From NCBI GenBank assembly GCA_030432175.1, contig JAUIHU010000221.1, positions 1 through 7,195 on the forward strand: a stretch of 7,195 nt of DNA, read 5' to 3'. Under the pieces are notes generated by a model. That model made no database searches, was not told the origin of the DNA, and worked only from the letters and a program-made list of their open reading frames with translations. Source of the DNA: Verrucomicrobiia bacterium. Its GTDB lineage: Bacteria; Verrucomicrobiota; Verrucomicrobiia; Limisphaerales; JAUIHU01. How positions within the stretch are numbered: the stretch's first letter is position 1; each line of letters starts with the position of its first letter. Below are positions 1 through 5,911 of this stretch, piece after piece. Position numbers and translations under genes: made by a program.

Positions 1-406
1 CCTCAGGACCTGTCTCACGCAATGGAGCGCTGTAATAAACAAAAAATCTTCCATTCTCGCTAAATTTGGGATGCGCAGCGAAACCTAGAGCCCCTCGTTC
101 ATCAAAAGCGCCTTGATTCAGCTTTGTCAGTCGGTCTCTCAAGTCGAGAAACACGTTTTTTTCACCTGAAGCTGGGTCCACTCGATAAATCACACCTACC
201 TGATCGACAACGATCCATTGCTCTCCAGAATCAGTGGTTTCAATGGAACTCAAATGAATCGGTGAAGTGAATCCACTGGAAACTTCTTTCAAGCTGACAG
301 CCGAAGTTTGCATTGGCGCGATTGTGGTCAATCCGAACACAAAGCTTGAAAGAGCCAAAGTGGAGGCTCTCCAAGGTAATTGGAAATCAAAGTACGGTAA
401 TTTCAT
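1..406 (-). CDS. PQQ-dependent sugar (glucose/sorbosone-type) dehydrogenase, N-terminal part
   Basis: Only the first 135 codons lie in the window; the frame is open to the left edge. The start is the ATG at 406-404. No clear Shine-Dalgarno precedes it, but a signal peptide follows directly, which supports it: arginine at residue 13, a hydrophobic run at about 15-30, and probable cleavage after TSA at residue 36. The mature protein begins with the first blades of a beta-propeller of the soluble glucose/sorbosone dehydrogenase family: VSLKEVSSGFTSPIHL (37-52), QWIVVDQVGVIYRVDP (63-78), FLDLRDRL (86-93), and the strongly family-like stretch FDERGALGFAAHPKF (101-115) followed by NGRFFVYYS (118-126). 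Known members oxidise sugars in the periplasm using PQQ and pass electrons to cytochromes. The PQQ and catalytic residues are mostly beyond the edge, so activity and substrate are not shown. In PVC bacteria such proteins often also carry a C-terminal cytochrome c domain, which cannot be seen here. It is divergent from the large repeat-protein gene. Confidence 0.85.
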   Translation of the reverse strand, partial: MKLPYFDFQLPWRASTLALSSFVFGLTTIAPMQTSAVSLKEVSSGFTSPIHLSSIETTDSGEQWIVVDQVGVIYRVDPASGEKNVFLDLRDRLTKLNQGAFDERGALGFAAHPKFSENGRFFVYYSAPLRETGPE

Positions 407-591
407 AAGATTAATTGGAAATTGGGAGAATATTAGAACATTCCCAGATTAAAACAAGCCGACCGGAGAAAAAAATGCAGGAATCTCCAAACATCAGGGA
501 AAAATACCGGGAAAAGATATGGGTTCAGATTTGGACAATCTGAGTAGTCTATGACGCGGCCAGAATTCGTTTTGAAATCACGTACTTTGTC

Positions 592-621
592 TTGGAAATC
601 ATAATAAATCTCTGCTATGAC
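592..621 (+). promoter_or_regulatory. Weak sigma70-like promoter candidate for the repeat protein
   Basis: TTGGAA (592-597) and TATGAC (616-621) each match four of six consensus bases and are 18 bases apart. This would give a leader of about 160 bases before the ATG at 791. AT-rich DNA yields such matches by chance, so confidence is low. Confidence 0.2.
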
Positions 622-638
622 TATTGCGACCCGAGAAG

Positions 639-657
639 TAGCATAAATTTTACGCTA
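639..657. promoter_or_regulatory. 19-base near-palindrome, possible operator
   Basis: TAGCATAAA (639-647) and TTTACGCTA (649-657) are inverted copies with eight of nine positions matching around a single central T. It lies just downstream of the candidate -10 at 616-621, where a bound repressor could act. It could equally be a chance AT-rich palindrome; no regulator gene is in the window. Confidence 0.25.
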
Positions 658-776
658 TTTTTCTAAAAAATAACTTACCTGAACGACTCCAGATACTTTC
701 CCGAAATTTCAGATTCGAAAAATCTCAAGATCTCAATCCAATAGATGATTTCGACCTGAATTGAAGGATTTCATTT

Positions 777-780
777 GGAG
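777..780 (+). promoter_or_regulatory. Ribosome binding site that decides the start at 791
   Basis: GGAG at 777-780 sits 10 bases before the ATG at 791. An in-frame TTG at 761 would lengthen the protein by ten residues but has no SD before it, and it would put a non-signal-like stretch ahead of the signal peptide. The ATG is therefore the better start. Confidence 0.55.
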
Positions 781-790
781 CAACAACATT

Positions 791-3760
791 ATGGCAGATC
801 AAAAATATAATAAGTGGTTCACCACATTCGGTTTGTGCCTTGGGCTGAGCGCAGCAAGCGTTTCCGCACAAGTAGCAGGGCTGACACCGGTGGACATTGA
901 CGATCCTGCAGCGCCGACCGACCCTGGTTCAACGGAAGAGCTGCCGGATGGAACGATCCGTCTGACCGGATCAGGATTCGCAGTATTCGACGCAGCGGGT
1001 GATATCATGCATTTCGCCTACGAAGAGATTACAGGTGATTTCGACAAGAAAGTTCGAGTCGCGGCGATTGATGCGAATAACAACTGGGGCCGTGGAGGAA
1101 TCATGGCTCGTGAGTCACTGGACAACTTCAGTCCTGGATTCAAAGCGCTGGTAGCTGGATTGAACTCAACACCTGATGGTGATGGAAATCCTCAGGGAGC
1201 CAATCAGGTGCGCTTTGTCGGACGATTCAGCTCGGACGCAAACTGGTCTACAATGAGTCGAGTCTACGGTGGTGTCGCTGACACATTACCCAATCAATGG
1301 ATTCGTTTTCAGCGGGTTGGAAATTATTTCGCCATGTACGTCGGAACGGACGGAGAGAACTGGACTTTGGTGGGAGAAAAATACACGAATGGACTCGTCC
1401 CAGAGACTCTTCTGGTCGGTCTGTACGCTTCAGGCGCTGATGATGGTTTCACTGGAGTTGGAACCACTACCATCGATTATGCAGACTACTCTGATGTAGA
1501 AGTCACAGATACCGAAGCTCCAACATTGGTTTCCGCAGGCACCATGGACAAAGAGGTGATCGGGGTAAAATTCTCCGAGTTGCTGGACGCTGATTCAGTT
1601 GCAGCGTCTGACTTTCAGGTCAGCGGAGCTTCTGTCACGGAAGCCACAGTTGGTATTGGAGGATCATCTGTTTACCTGACAGTCACCGGACTCACCGCTG
1701 ATTCGTTCACCGTTTCAGTTGGCGGCGTTAGTGATGTGGCTGGAAACGAAATTGCCGGCGGAGCATCAGTAGAAGGAAACGCTGCCTCTGGATGGCAAAC
1801 AGCGGATGTTGGGGCATTTTTAGATCCAAACAACCGTCCTAACATAGACGACAACCCATATGTGATCGGACAACAAATTGCCACTGAAGTTGATGGACAA
1901 ATGGAAGTGGAAATCGTTGGTGGTGGTTCCAATATCTGGAATCCAGGAGATTTTCTTCACTACCTTTACACTGAAAAATCTGGTGATTTCGATGTACAAG
2001 TCGAAGTAGTTCGCTGGGATCGCTCTCTGGATACAGCCAGCTATGGGCACGCAGGTTTGCTTGTACGTCCGTCATTGTATTTAGATGTACAGGAATTCAC
2101 TGGAGAGGGAACTCAGGTTCCTAATGTCATGAATACAACCTATGCTGAAGGTAACCAGGAACGGACCGCTATCACGGTGTGGCGCGATGAACCCAATGGA
2201 TCTTATGGAAACAGTCCTGTGATTGGAACAGGAACCGCAGATTCAAATGGAGTCATCGGTCGTTTCGGTCGTTTAAGGGCTGGCAATTCTGCTGGTGACC
2301 CCGTTGAAGGATCTTCTGAAGACGCTTCACGCTGGCTTCGTTTGAAACGCGAAGGAGACGAATTCATTTCCTATTGGTCCTATGATGGAGAGGAGTGGAT
2401 TGAGCACAACCGCCATACATTGGCTTTACCGGCAGATGTGCTGGTTGGTTTTGCAGGCATGACTGACACCGCCGGCACTCAGCCCTGGCATTACAACACC
2501 ATCCATATCCGTAACTTTGGTGACTTCGGAGCAGGTGGTGGCGGTGGAGATAATCCTCTGGAAGGCTTAACCTCTGTGGATATTGATGATCCAGCCGCTC
2601 CGACTGATCCAGGCTCTACTGAACTTCTACCAGACGGTACCATTCGTATGACCGGATCCGGTTTTGCTCAGTTTGACGTTGCAGGAGATATCATGCACTT
2701 CACTTACGAAGAGTTGACCGGAGATTTCGATAAGAAAGCCCGCGTTGCTGCAATTGACGCGAACAATAACTGGGGCCGTGGTGGTATCATGGCCCGCGAG
2801 TCACTGGATAACTTCAGCCCAGGATTCAAAGCCGTGGTCGCTGGACTGAACTCCACACCTGACGGTGACGGCAACCCACAAGGCGCCAACCAGGTTCGTT
2901 TTGTTGGTAGATTTAGCCCGGACGCAAACTGGTCCACAATGAGCCGTGTTTACGGTGGAGTTGCTGATGCGCTGCCAAACCAATGGGTAAGACTGCAACG
3001 TGTGGGTGATTATTTCGCCATGTATGTCAGCTCCGATGGAGACAACTGGACTTTGATCGGAGAGAAATACACCAACGGACTGATTCCAGAGACACTGCTG
3101 GTTGGTTTGTACGTTTCTGGCGCTGATGACGGGTTTACCGGGGTTGGCACAACTACAATTGACTATGCGGAGTATTCTGATGTGGAAATCTCCGACTCCG
3201 AAGCGCCTACACTGGTTTCAGCTGGAACATTGGATAAGCAAGTGATCGGTGTGAAATTCTCCGAAATTCTGGATGCTGACTCCGTTGAAGCTTCCGACTT
3301 TGCAGTCGACGGAGCCACAGTTGACAGTGTGGAAGTTGGTATCGGTGGAGCTTCCGTTTACCTGACAGTTTCAGGTCTGACAGCTGATTCGTTCACCGTT
3401 ACAGTTAATGGAATTACCGACGTAGCTGGAAATGCACTGGCTGCAGATTCTTCCGTTACAGGAAATGCAGCATCCGGATGGCAAACCACAGACATCGGAG
3501 TATTCCTGGATCCGGACAATCGTCCAAATATTGATGATAATCCTTACGTGATTGGCAAACAAGTAGCCACAAGCGTAGACGGAACAATGGAAGTAGAAAT
3601 CGTGGGTGGCGGATCCAACATCTGGAACCCTGGTGACTTCGCTAACCAGAAAGCCCCGGATTCCAGATGGGTGCTGGTGACTTCCTGCACTTCCTCCATA
3701 CTGATAAATCCGGTGATTTTGACGTTCAAGTGGAAGTGGTCCGTTGGGATCGCTCATTAG
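791..3760 (+). CDS. Large secreted two-repeat jellyroll/Ig-like protein, truncated by a frameshift
   Basis: This 989-codon ORF starts with a signal peptide (residues 1-26, hydrophobic run FGLCLGLSAASV, probable cleavage VSA/QV). Repeat 1 (residues 30-580) has three parts. The first is a jellyroll of the LamG/DUF1349-like kind (about 30-239; motifs TGDFDKKVRVAAI, GRGGIMARESLD, RVGNYFAMYVGTDGENW). The second is an SbsA-type Ig-like domain (about 242-335; EAPTLVSAG, VIGVKFSELLDADS, VSDVAGNEI). The third is another jellyroll (about 339-580; SGDFDVQVEVVRWDRS, GHAGLLVRPSLYL, FISYWSYDGEEWIEHNRHTL). A glycine-rich linker (581-591) leads into repeat 2, from residue 592. Repeat 2 is intact up to residue 950 in its second jellyroll; then a 44-base insertion shifts the frame and about 39 unrelated codons lead to the stop. 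Such modules commonly bind carbohydrate or surface polymers outside the cell. No catalytic residues are recognised, so ligand-binding or structural function is inference. The product would lack the last part of repeat 2 and the C-terminal domain. Confidence 0.85.
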   Translation: MADQKYNKWFTTFGLCLGLSAASVSAQVAGLTPVDIDDPAAPTDPGSTEELPDGTIRLTGSGFAVFDAAGDIMHFAYEEITGDFDKKVRVAAIDANNNWGRGGIMARESLDNFSPGFKALVAGLNSTPDGDGNPQGANQVRFVGRFSSDANWSTMSRVYGGVADTLPNQWIRFQRVGNYFAMYVGTDGENWTLVGEKYTNGLVPETLLVGLYASGADDGFTGVGTTTIDYADYSDVEVTDTEAPTLVSAGTMDKEVIGVKFSELLDADSVAASDFQVSGASVTEATVGIGGSSVYLTVTGLTADSFTVSVGGVSDVAGNEIAGGASVEGNAASGWQTADVGAFLDPNNRPNIDDNPYVIGQQIATEVDGQMEVEIVGGGSNIWNPGDFLHYLYTEKSGDFDVQVEVVRWDRSLDTASYGHAGLLVRPSLYLDVQEFTGEGTQVPNVMNTTYAEGNQERTAITVWRDEPNGSYGNSPVIGTGTADSNGVIGRFGRLRAGNSAGDPVEGSSEDASRWLRLKREGDEFISYWSYDGEEWIEHNRHTLALPADVLVGFAGMTDTAGTQPWHYNTIHIRNFGDFGAGGGGGDNPLEGLTSVDIDDPAAPTDPGSTELLPDGTIRMTGSGFAQFDVAGDIMHFTYEELTGDFDKKARVAAIDANNNWGRGGIMARESLDNFSPGFKAVVAGLNSTPDGDGNPQGANQVRFVGRFSPDANWSTMSRVYGGVADALPNQWVRLQRVGDYFAMYVSSDGDNWTLIGEKYTNGLIPETLLVGLYVSGADDGFTGVGTTTIDYAEYSDVEISDSEAPTLVSAGTLDKQVIGVKFSEILDADSVEASDFAVDGATVDSVEVGIGGASVYLTVSGLTADSFTVTVNGITDVAGNALAADSSVTGNAASGWQTTDIGVFLDPDNRPNIDDNPYVIGKQVATSVDGTMEVEIVGGGSNIWNPGDFANQKAPDSRWVLVTSCTSSILINPVILTFKWKWSVGIAH
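878..2530 (+). repeat. Internal repeat unit 1 of the secreted protein (1653 bases, 551 codons)
   Basis: The unit runs from GLTPVDIDDPAAPTDPGST to IRNFGDFG and contains jellyroll, Ig-like and jellyroll modules. In the first jellyroll (about 211 aligned residues) I count 23 differences from unit 2, so about 89% identity. Most codons for shared residues differ at the third base. Confidence 0.9.
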
Positions 3761-4260
3761 ATACTGCCAGCTACGGACACGCTGGACTTCAAGCACGTCC
3801 ATCCATTTACCTACCAGGTTTTGAGAACACTACTGAAGGGACCCAGGTTCCTAACGTGATGAACACCACATACGCTGAAGGTAATCAGGAAAGAACCGCT
3901 ATCACTATTTGGCGAGATGAAGAAAATGGTGGATACGGAAACAGTCCGGTCATTGGAACTGGCACAGCTGACTCCAATGGGGTTATCGGACGATTTGGTC
4001 GCCTGCGCGCTGGTGATTCAGTCGGAACTCCTGTTGAAGGATCCTCACCAGACGCATCTCGCTGGCTGCGACTGGCGCGTTCCGGAGATGAGTTCATTTC
4101 CTACTGGTCATATGATGGTGTAGAATGGATTGAGCACAACCGTCATACATTGGCATTGCCAGCCGATGTTTTGGTTGGATTTGGTGGAATGACAGACACT
4201 ACTGGCACACAACCTTGGCAGTACAACACAATCCACATCCGTAACTTCGGCGATTTCGGA
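2564..4260 (+). repeat. Internal repeat unit 2 of the secreted protein (1697 bases, 1653 without the insertion)
   Basis: The unit runs from GLTSVDIDDPAAPTDPGST to IRNFGDFG. Its length exceeds unit 1 by exactly the 44 bases at 3641-3684. It is separated from unit 1 by a 33-base linker coding AGGGGGDNPLE and is followed directly by the C-terminal domain. Confidence 0.9.
3641..3684 (+). other. 44-base frameshifting insertion flanked by an 11-base direct repeat
   Basis: CTGGTGACTTC occurs at 3630-3640 and again at 3674-3684; the second copy forms the end of the insertion. The inserted DNA is absent from the equivalent place in repeat 1, where GGAGATTTT runs straight into CTTCAC. It brings a TAA (3643-3645) in the frame of the downstream part, and an ATG (3667) in the same frame. 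It also contains TTCCAGATG (3661-3669), an exact inverted copy of CATCTGGAA (3619-3627) just upstream, and ACCAG (3645-3649), an inverted copy of CTGGT (3630-3634). Confidence 0.85.
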
Positions 4261-4464
4261 ACCGCTCCAGCAGAAGATATTGTGCTGACCGTTTCTCTCA
4301 GCGAAGGAACACTGACACTGACATGGGATGGAACAGGCCCGTTCACAGTTCAGAAAACCACTGACCCTGGCTCAAACAACTGGGAAGACGTGGAAACCAC
4401 CGATCAGAACTCCACGACCGTCAGCGCTGATGGAATGATGGAATTCTTCCGAATCGTGAAGTAA
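3667..4464 (+). CDS. Out-of-frame 3' remainder of the repeat protein (rest of jellyroll 2B plus C-terminal domain)
   Basis: This 265-codon frame continues the preceding gene in another frame. From GDFLHFLHTDKSGDFDVQVEVVRWD it matches the second jellyroll of repeat 1 almost residue for residue, through FISYWSYDGVEWIEHNRHTL and IHIRNFGDFG (ending at 4260). It then adds a unique C-terminal domain of about 67 residues containing LTLTWDGTGPFTVQKTTDPG and ending EFFRIVK. This domain resembles the short beta-rich C-termini of many verrucomicrobial secreted proteins. The ATG at 3667 lies inside the 44-base insertion, so it is a by-product of the insertion and not an evolved start. There is no signal peptide and only a weak GGA before it. 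It overlaps the upstream ORF by 94 bases. Independent function is unlikely unless re-initiation or fusion occurs. Confidence 0.75.
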   Translation: MGAGDFLHFLHTDKSGDFDVQVEVVRWDRSLDTASYGHAGLQARPSIYLPGFENTTEGTQVPNVMNTTYAEGNQERTAITIWRDEENGGYGNSPVIGTGTADSNGVIGRFGRLRAGDSVGTPVEGSSPDASRWLRLARSGDEFISYWSYDGVEWIEHNRHTLALPADVLVGFGGMTDTTGTQPWQYNTIHIRNFGDFGTAPAEDIVLTVSLSEGTLTLTWDGTGPFTVQKTTDPGSNNWEDVETTDQNSTTVSADGMMEFFRIVK

Positions 4465-4484
4465 GTTCGTAATGAATGATTTGG

Positions 4485-4506
4485 TGGTTTCGACTACTCG
4501 AAACCA
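4485..4506 (+). terminator. Perfect 9-bp hairpin after the repeat protein
   Basis: TGGTTTCGA (4485-4493) pairs fully with TCGAAACCA (4498-4506) around a CTAC loop, 20 bases after the stop codon. The following bases (TTGGGTTTTC) form a poor U-tract, so it may stabilise the mRNA end or act as a weak first terminator. Confidence 0.5.
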
Positions 4507-4534
4507 TTGGGTTTTCAACTTACATCAAAAGCAA

Positions 4535-4574
4535 AAAGCCGGTTTCCAGTGAATGGAAGCCGGCTTTATTTTGC
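4535..4574 (+). terminator. Rho-independent terminator of the repeat-protein gene
   Basis: A 13-bp stem pairs 4535-4547 (AAAGCCGGTTTCC) with 4555-4567 (GGAAGCCGGCTTT), including one G-U pair, around a 7-base loop. It is preceded by an A-tract and followed by TTTATTTT-like U-rich sequence. This is a convincing intrinsic terminator and separates the repeat-protein unit from the Rpn gene. Confidence 0.85.
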
Positions 4575-4688
4575 TGAGAAGCTATTTCTTTTAACCTTTG
4601 GCACAAAGGGTCTGGAAATTGAATTTGCATCCTGGTCATAACATCAAAAATTGAAAATTTTTTCATTTAAATATTTTCACTCCCTCTC

Positions 4689-4716
4689 TTGCCAAATCTT
4701 CACATCTGAGTATTAT
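4689..4716 (+). promoter_or_regulatory. Sigma70-like promoter of the Rpn gene
   Basis: TTGCCA (4689-4694) and TATTAT (4711-4716) each match five of six consensus bases and are 16 bases apart, in AT-rich DNA downstream of the terminator. Transcription would begin near 4723, giving a leader of about 55 bases. The rest of 4575-4688 holds a 6-bp hairpin (CCTTTG/CAAAGG, 4595-4609) and AT-rich DNA with nothing else I can name. Confidence 0.5.
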
Positions 4717-4730
4717 AGATAAATTGAATC

Positions 4731-4738
4731 AAGGAGGT
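4731..4738 (+). promoter_or_regulatory. Perfect Shine-Dalgarno sequence with no start codon at normal distance
   Basis: AAGGAGGT is fully complementary to the 16S anti-SD core, yet no ATG, GTG or TTG occurs before the ATG at 4778, 39 bases further on. The Rpn frame cannot begin earlier because of an in-frame TAA at 4757-4759. It may act as a ribosome standby site or be a relic; the 10-base palindrome ATTTTAAAAT lies between it and the ATG. Confidence 0.55.
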
Positions 4739-4777
4739 CCGATAATTTTTCCATTTTAAAATCAAATATTCCAGACA

Positions 4778-5797
4778 ATGCCCAAGCAAGACGCCGGCTA
4801 CAAACTGTTGTTTTCCCACGCCATTCTGGTGAGGGATTTCGTTCACGCTTTTTTTCCTTACTCCAATGATCCAATCGAAGAGCCTCCGCCAAAGGCGGTT
4901 CAAAAAATCAGCGGCTCATGGATCGATGAAAACAAACTCCTTCGCCGGGATAATGACATTGCCTGGCTTTGCCATGCGTACTGCGAGAACAATCAACAAT
5001 ATCGCCATTTTGTATTGTTGATAGAATTCCAAACCCACCCCGATCCCATTATGCCAGTGCGGCTGAATTCTTACGTTTCATTACTTTCAGAAGAAATCCA
5101 CCGATCAGGAAGAATGAAAGCGCCAGATCTGCCGAGGATATTCCCCATTGTCCTCTACAATGGACTTCGCCCTTGGAACGCTCCACTGGGATTCCTGGAA
5201 ACGCAAAAGAATGAACCAGTCGAGTTGTCCCGTTGGCAGCCACAATCCCAATACTTTCTTATCGACCAACTCCATCTGCCCAACTACCAGCTCCCCAGCC
5301 CTGACAACCTTGCAGGACTCCTGATCCGCATTGAACGCAGCGCCAACCCACAAGAAGCCACTCACTGGCTCAGCCGGTTGGCACAACGTCTCAAAGAACT
5401 GGGAGAAGAAAATTTCCAAAAATCCGTCGTCGCCTGGTTGACCCATTCCTTTTTACCCACCAGAATGCCAAATATAGAACTACAAGATCTCCATACCATT
5501 GAACAAATCATTATGAGCATCGACAACAACACCTTGGACTGGTCGGTTCAGTACATCGAACAAGGCCGTAAAGAAGGCCGTAAAGAAGGACGCGAGGAAG
5601 GCCACGTTGCTGGACTTGAAGTGGGCAAAGAGAAGTTAGTCAAATTGATTTTTCAATTGCTCACTCGAAAATTCGGACCACTCCCTTCCGGTCTGAAAAC
5701 AAAACTGAAGGATTCAGATATCGCCACACTGGACAATATTTCCGAGGCGCTTCTGGATCTGAATTCGCTCACAGAATTGGAAGACCTGTTGCGTTGA
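4778..5797 (+). CDS. Rpn/YhgA-family PD-(D/E)XK nuclease (transposase_31-like) with DUF4351-like C-terminus
   Basis: This 339-residue protein begins MPKQDAGYKLLFSHAILVRDF, the usual opening of Rpn (recombination-promoting nuclease) family proteins. Candidate catalytic residues fit the family's PD-(D/E)XK core: D60 in RRDNDIAW, then E83 and Q85 in LLIEFQTHPDP, where the lysine is replaced by glutamine as is common in this family. It continues with IMPVRLNSYV and RIFPIVLYNG. Residues 263-274 are a charged GRKE/GREE tandem repeat, and the end (about 285-339; LLTRKFGPLP, LEDLL) resembles DUF4351. Known Rpn proteins are DNA endonucleases linked to RecA-independent recombination and, in E. coli, to phage defence with an antitoxin translated from inside the same gene. 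Those roles are not shown here. The start is the first ATG after an in-frame stop. No SD is near the ATG; a perfect one lies 39 bases upstream. It has its own promoter and appears monocistronic, convergent with the cytochrome gene. Confidence 0.88.
   Translation: MPKQDAGYKLLFSHAILVRDFVHAFFPYSNDPIEEPPPKAVQKISGSWIDENKLLRRDNDIAWLCHAYCENNQQYRHFVLLIEFQTHPDPIMPVRLNSYVSLLSEEIHRSGRMKAPDLPRIFPIVLYNGLRPWNAPLGFLETQKNEPVELSRWQPQSQYFLIDQLHLPNYQLPSPDNLAGLLIRIERSANPQEATHWLSRLAQRLKELGEENFQKSVVAWLTHSFLPTRMPNIELQDLHTIEQIIMSIDNNTLDWSVQYIEQGRKEGRKEGREEGHVAGLEVGKEKLVKLIFQLLTRKFGPLPSGLKTKLKDSDIATLDNISEALLDLNSLTELEDLLR
5564..5599 (+). repeat. Three 12-base tandem repeats inside the Rpn gene
   Basis: GGCCGTAAAGAA occurs twice exactly (5564-5575, 5576-5587), followed by the variant GGACGCGAGGAA (5588-5599), encoding GRKE, GRKE, GREE. 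The 12-base unit keeps frame when copies are gained or lost. Charged G-(R/K)-x-E runs are characteristic of the linker before the C-terminal region in this family. Confidence 0.85.
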
Positions 5798-5890
5798 GCA
5801 GGCTAGCCAGAGCTGATTGACCACGGACAAATCCAGTAGGAAACGGGTGCGAATAAAGGAGGGTGGAGGGAAAATGAAAATCAATTTCTT

Positions 5891-5908
5891 TTGTGTCTAA
5901 TAACACAA
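5891..5908. repeat. Small hairpin downstream of the Rpn gene
   Basis: TTGTGT (5891-5896) and ACACAA (5903-5908) are exact inverted copies with a 6-base loop. No U-tract follows on the plus strand, so it is not a standard terminator. Confidence 0.4.
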
Positions 5909-5911
5909 GCG

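Larger units (their letters stand above)
407..790. promoter_or_regulatory. Divergent intergenic region between the dehydrogenase and the repeat protein
   Basis: These 384 bases are AT-rich and contain no convincing gene. Both flanking genes must start transcription here or be read from it. Visible elements are a weak plus-strand promoter candidate (592-621), a 19-base near-palindrome (639-657), and a 7-bp inverted repeat with a 5-base loop, TCAGATT/AATCTGA (525-531 and 537-543). For the minus-strand gene a weak candidate pair is TTGTTT then TAATAT, spaced 16, roughly 20-60 bases before its ATG. None of these is strong enough to name a regulator. Confidence 0.45.
791..4464 (+). pseudogene. Reconstructed parent gene of the repeat protein, split by a 44-base insertion
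   Basis: Joining 791-3640 to 3685-4464 gives one continuous 1209-codon frame: signal peptide, two 551-residue repeats with an 11-residue linker, and the C-terminal domain. No other stop or shift is visible. Both halves still show near-identical protein sequence to the other repeat, despite many synonymous differences, so the break is recent, or is an error in the sequence or assembly. The gene should be treated as one broken locus unless the insertion proves artefactual. Confidence 0.7.

Noticed and set aside
267..452. 61-residue plus-strand ORF near the left edge
   Set aside because: Overlaps, antisense, the start and signal peptide of the recognised dehydrogenase gene.
761..790. TTG start at 761 for the repeat protein
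   Set aside because: No SD precedes it, and it puts ten extra residues before a normal signal peptide; the ATG at 791 has GGAG 10 bases upstream.
3630..3684. Insertion-sequence target-site duplication at the 44-base insertion
   Set aside because: The insert is far too short for an IS and has no terminal inverted repeats of its own; the 11-base direct repeat fits a slippage or template-switch event better.
3641..3760. Programmed -1 frameshift joining the two ORFs of the repeat protein
   Set aside because: No X XXY YYZ slippery heptamer is seen in the overlap, and the homologous site in repeat 1 simply lacks the 44 bases; an insertion explains the break fully.
3371..3802. 143-residue minus-strand ORF
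   Set aside because: It lies wholly antisense to the conserved repeat, mirrors its codon pattern, and shows no recognisable domain.
5105..5446. 113-residue minus-strand ORF inside the Rpn gene
   Set aside because: Antisense shadow of a well-recognised gene; its sequence matches no family I know.
5564..5599. Start of a CRISPR-like array
   Set aside because: The units are contiguous, 12 bases long, in frame and coding; there are no spacers.
5874..5900. Eight-codon ORF (MKINFFCV) with an upstream AGGAGG-like sequence, as a leader peptide
   Set aside because: No gene follows on the plus strand that it could regulate, and its length is within chance for AT-rich DNA.
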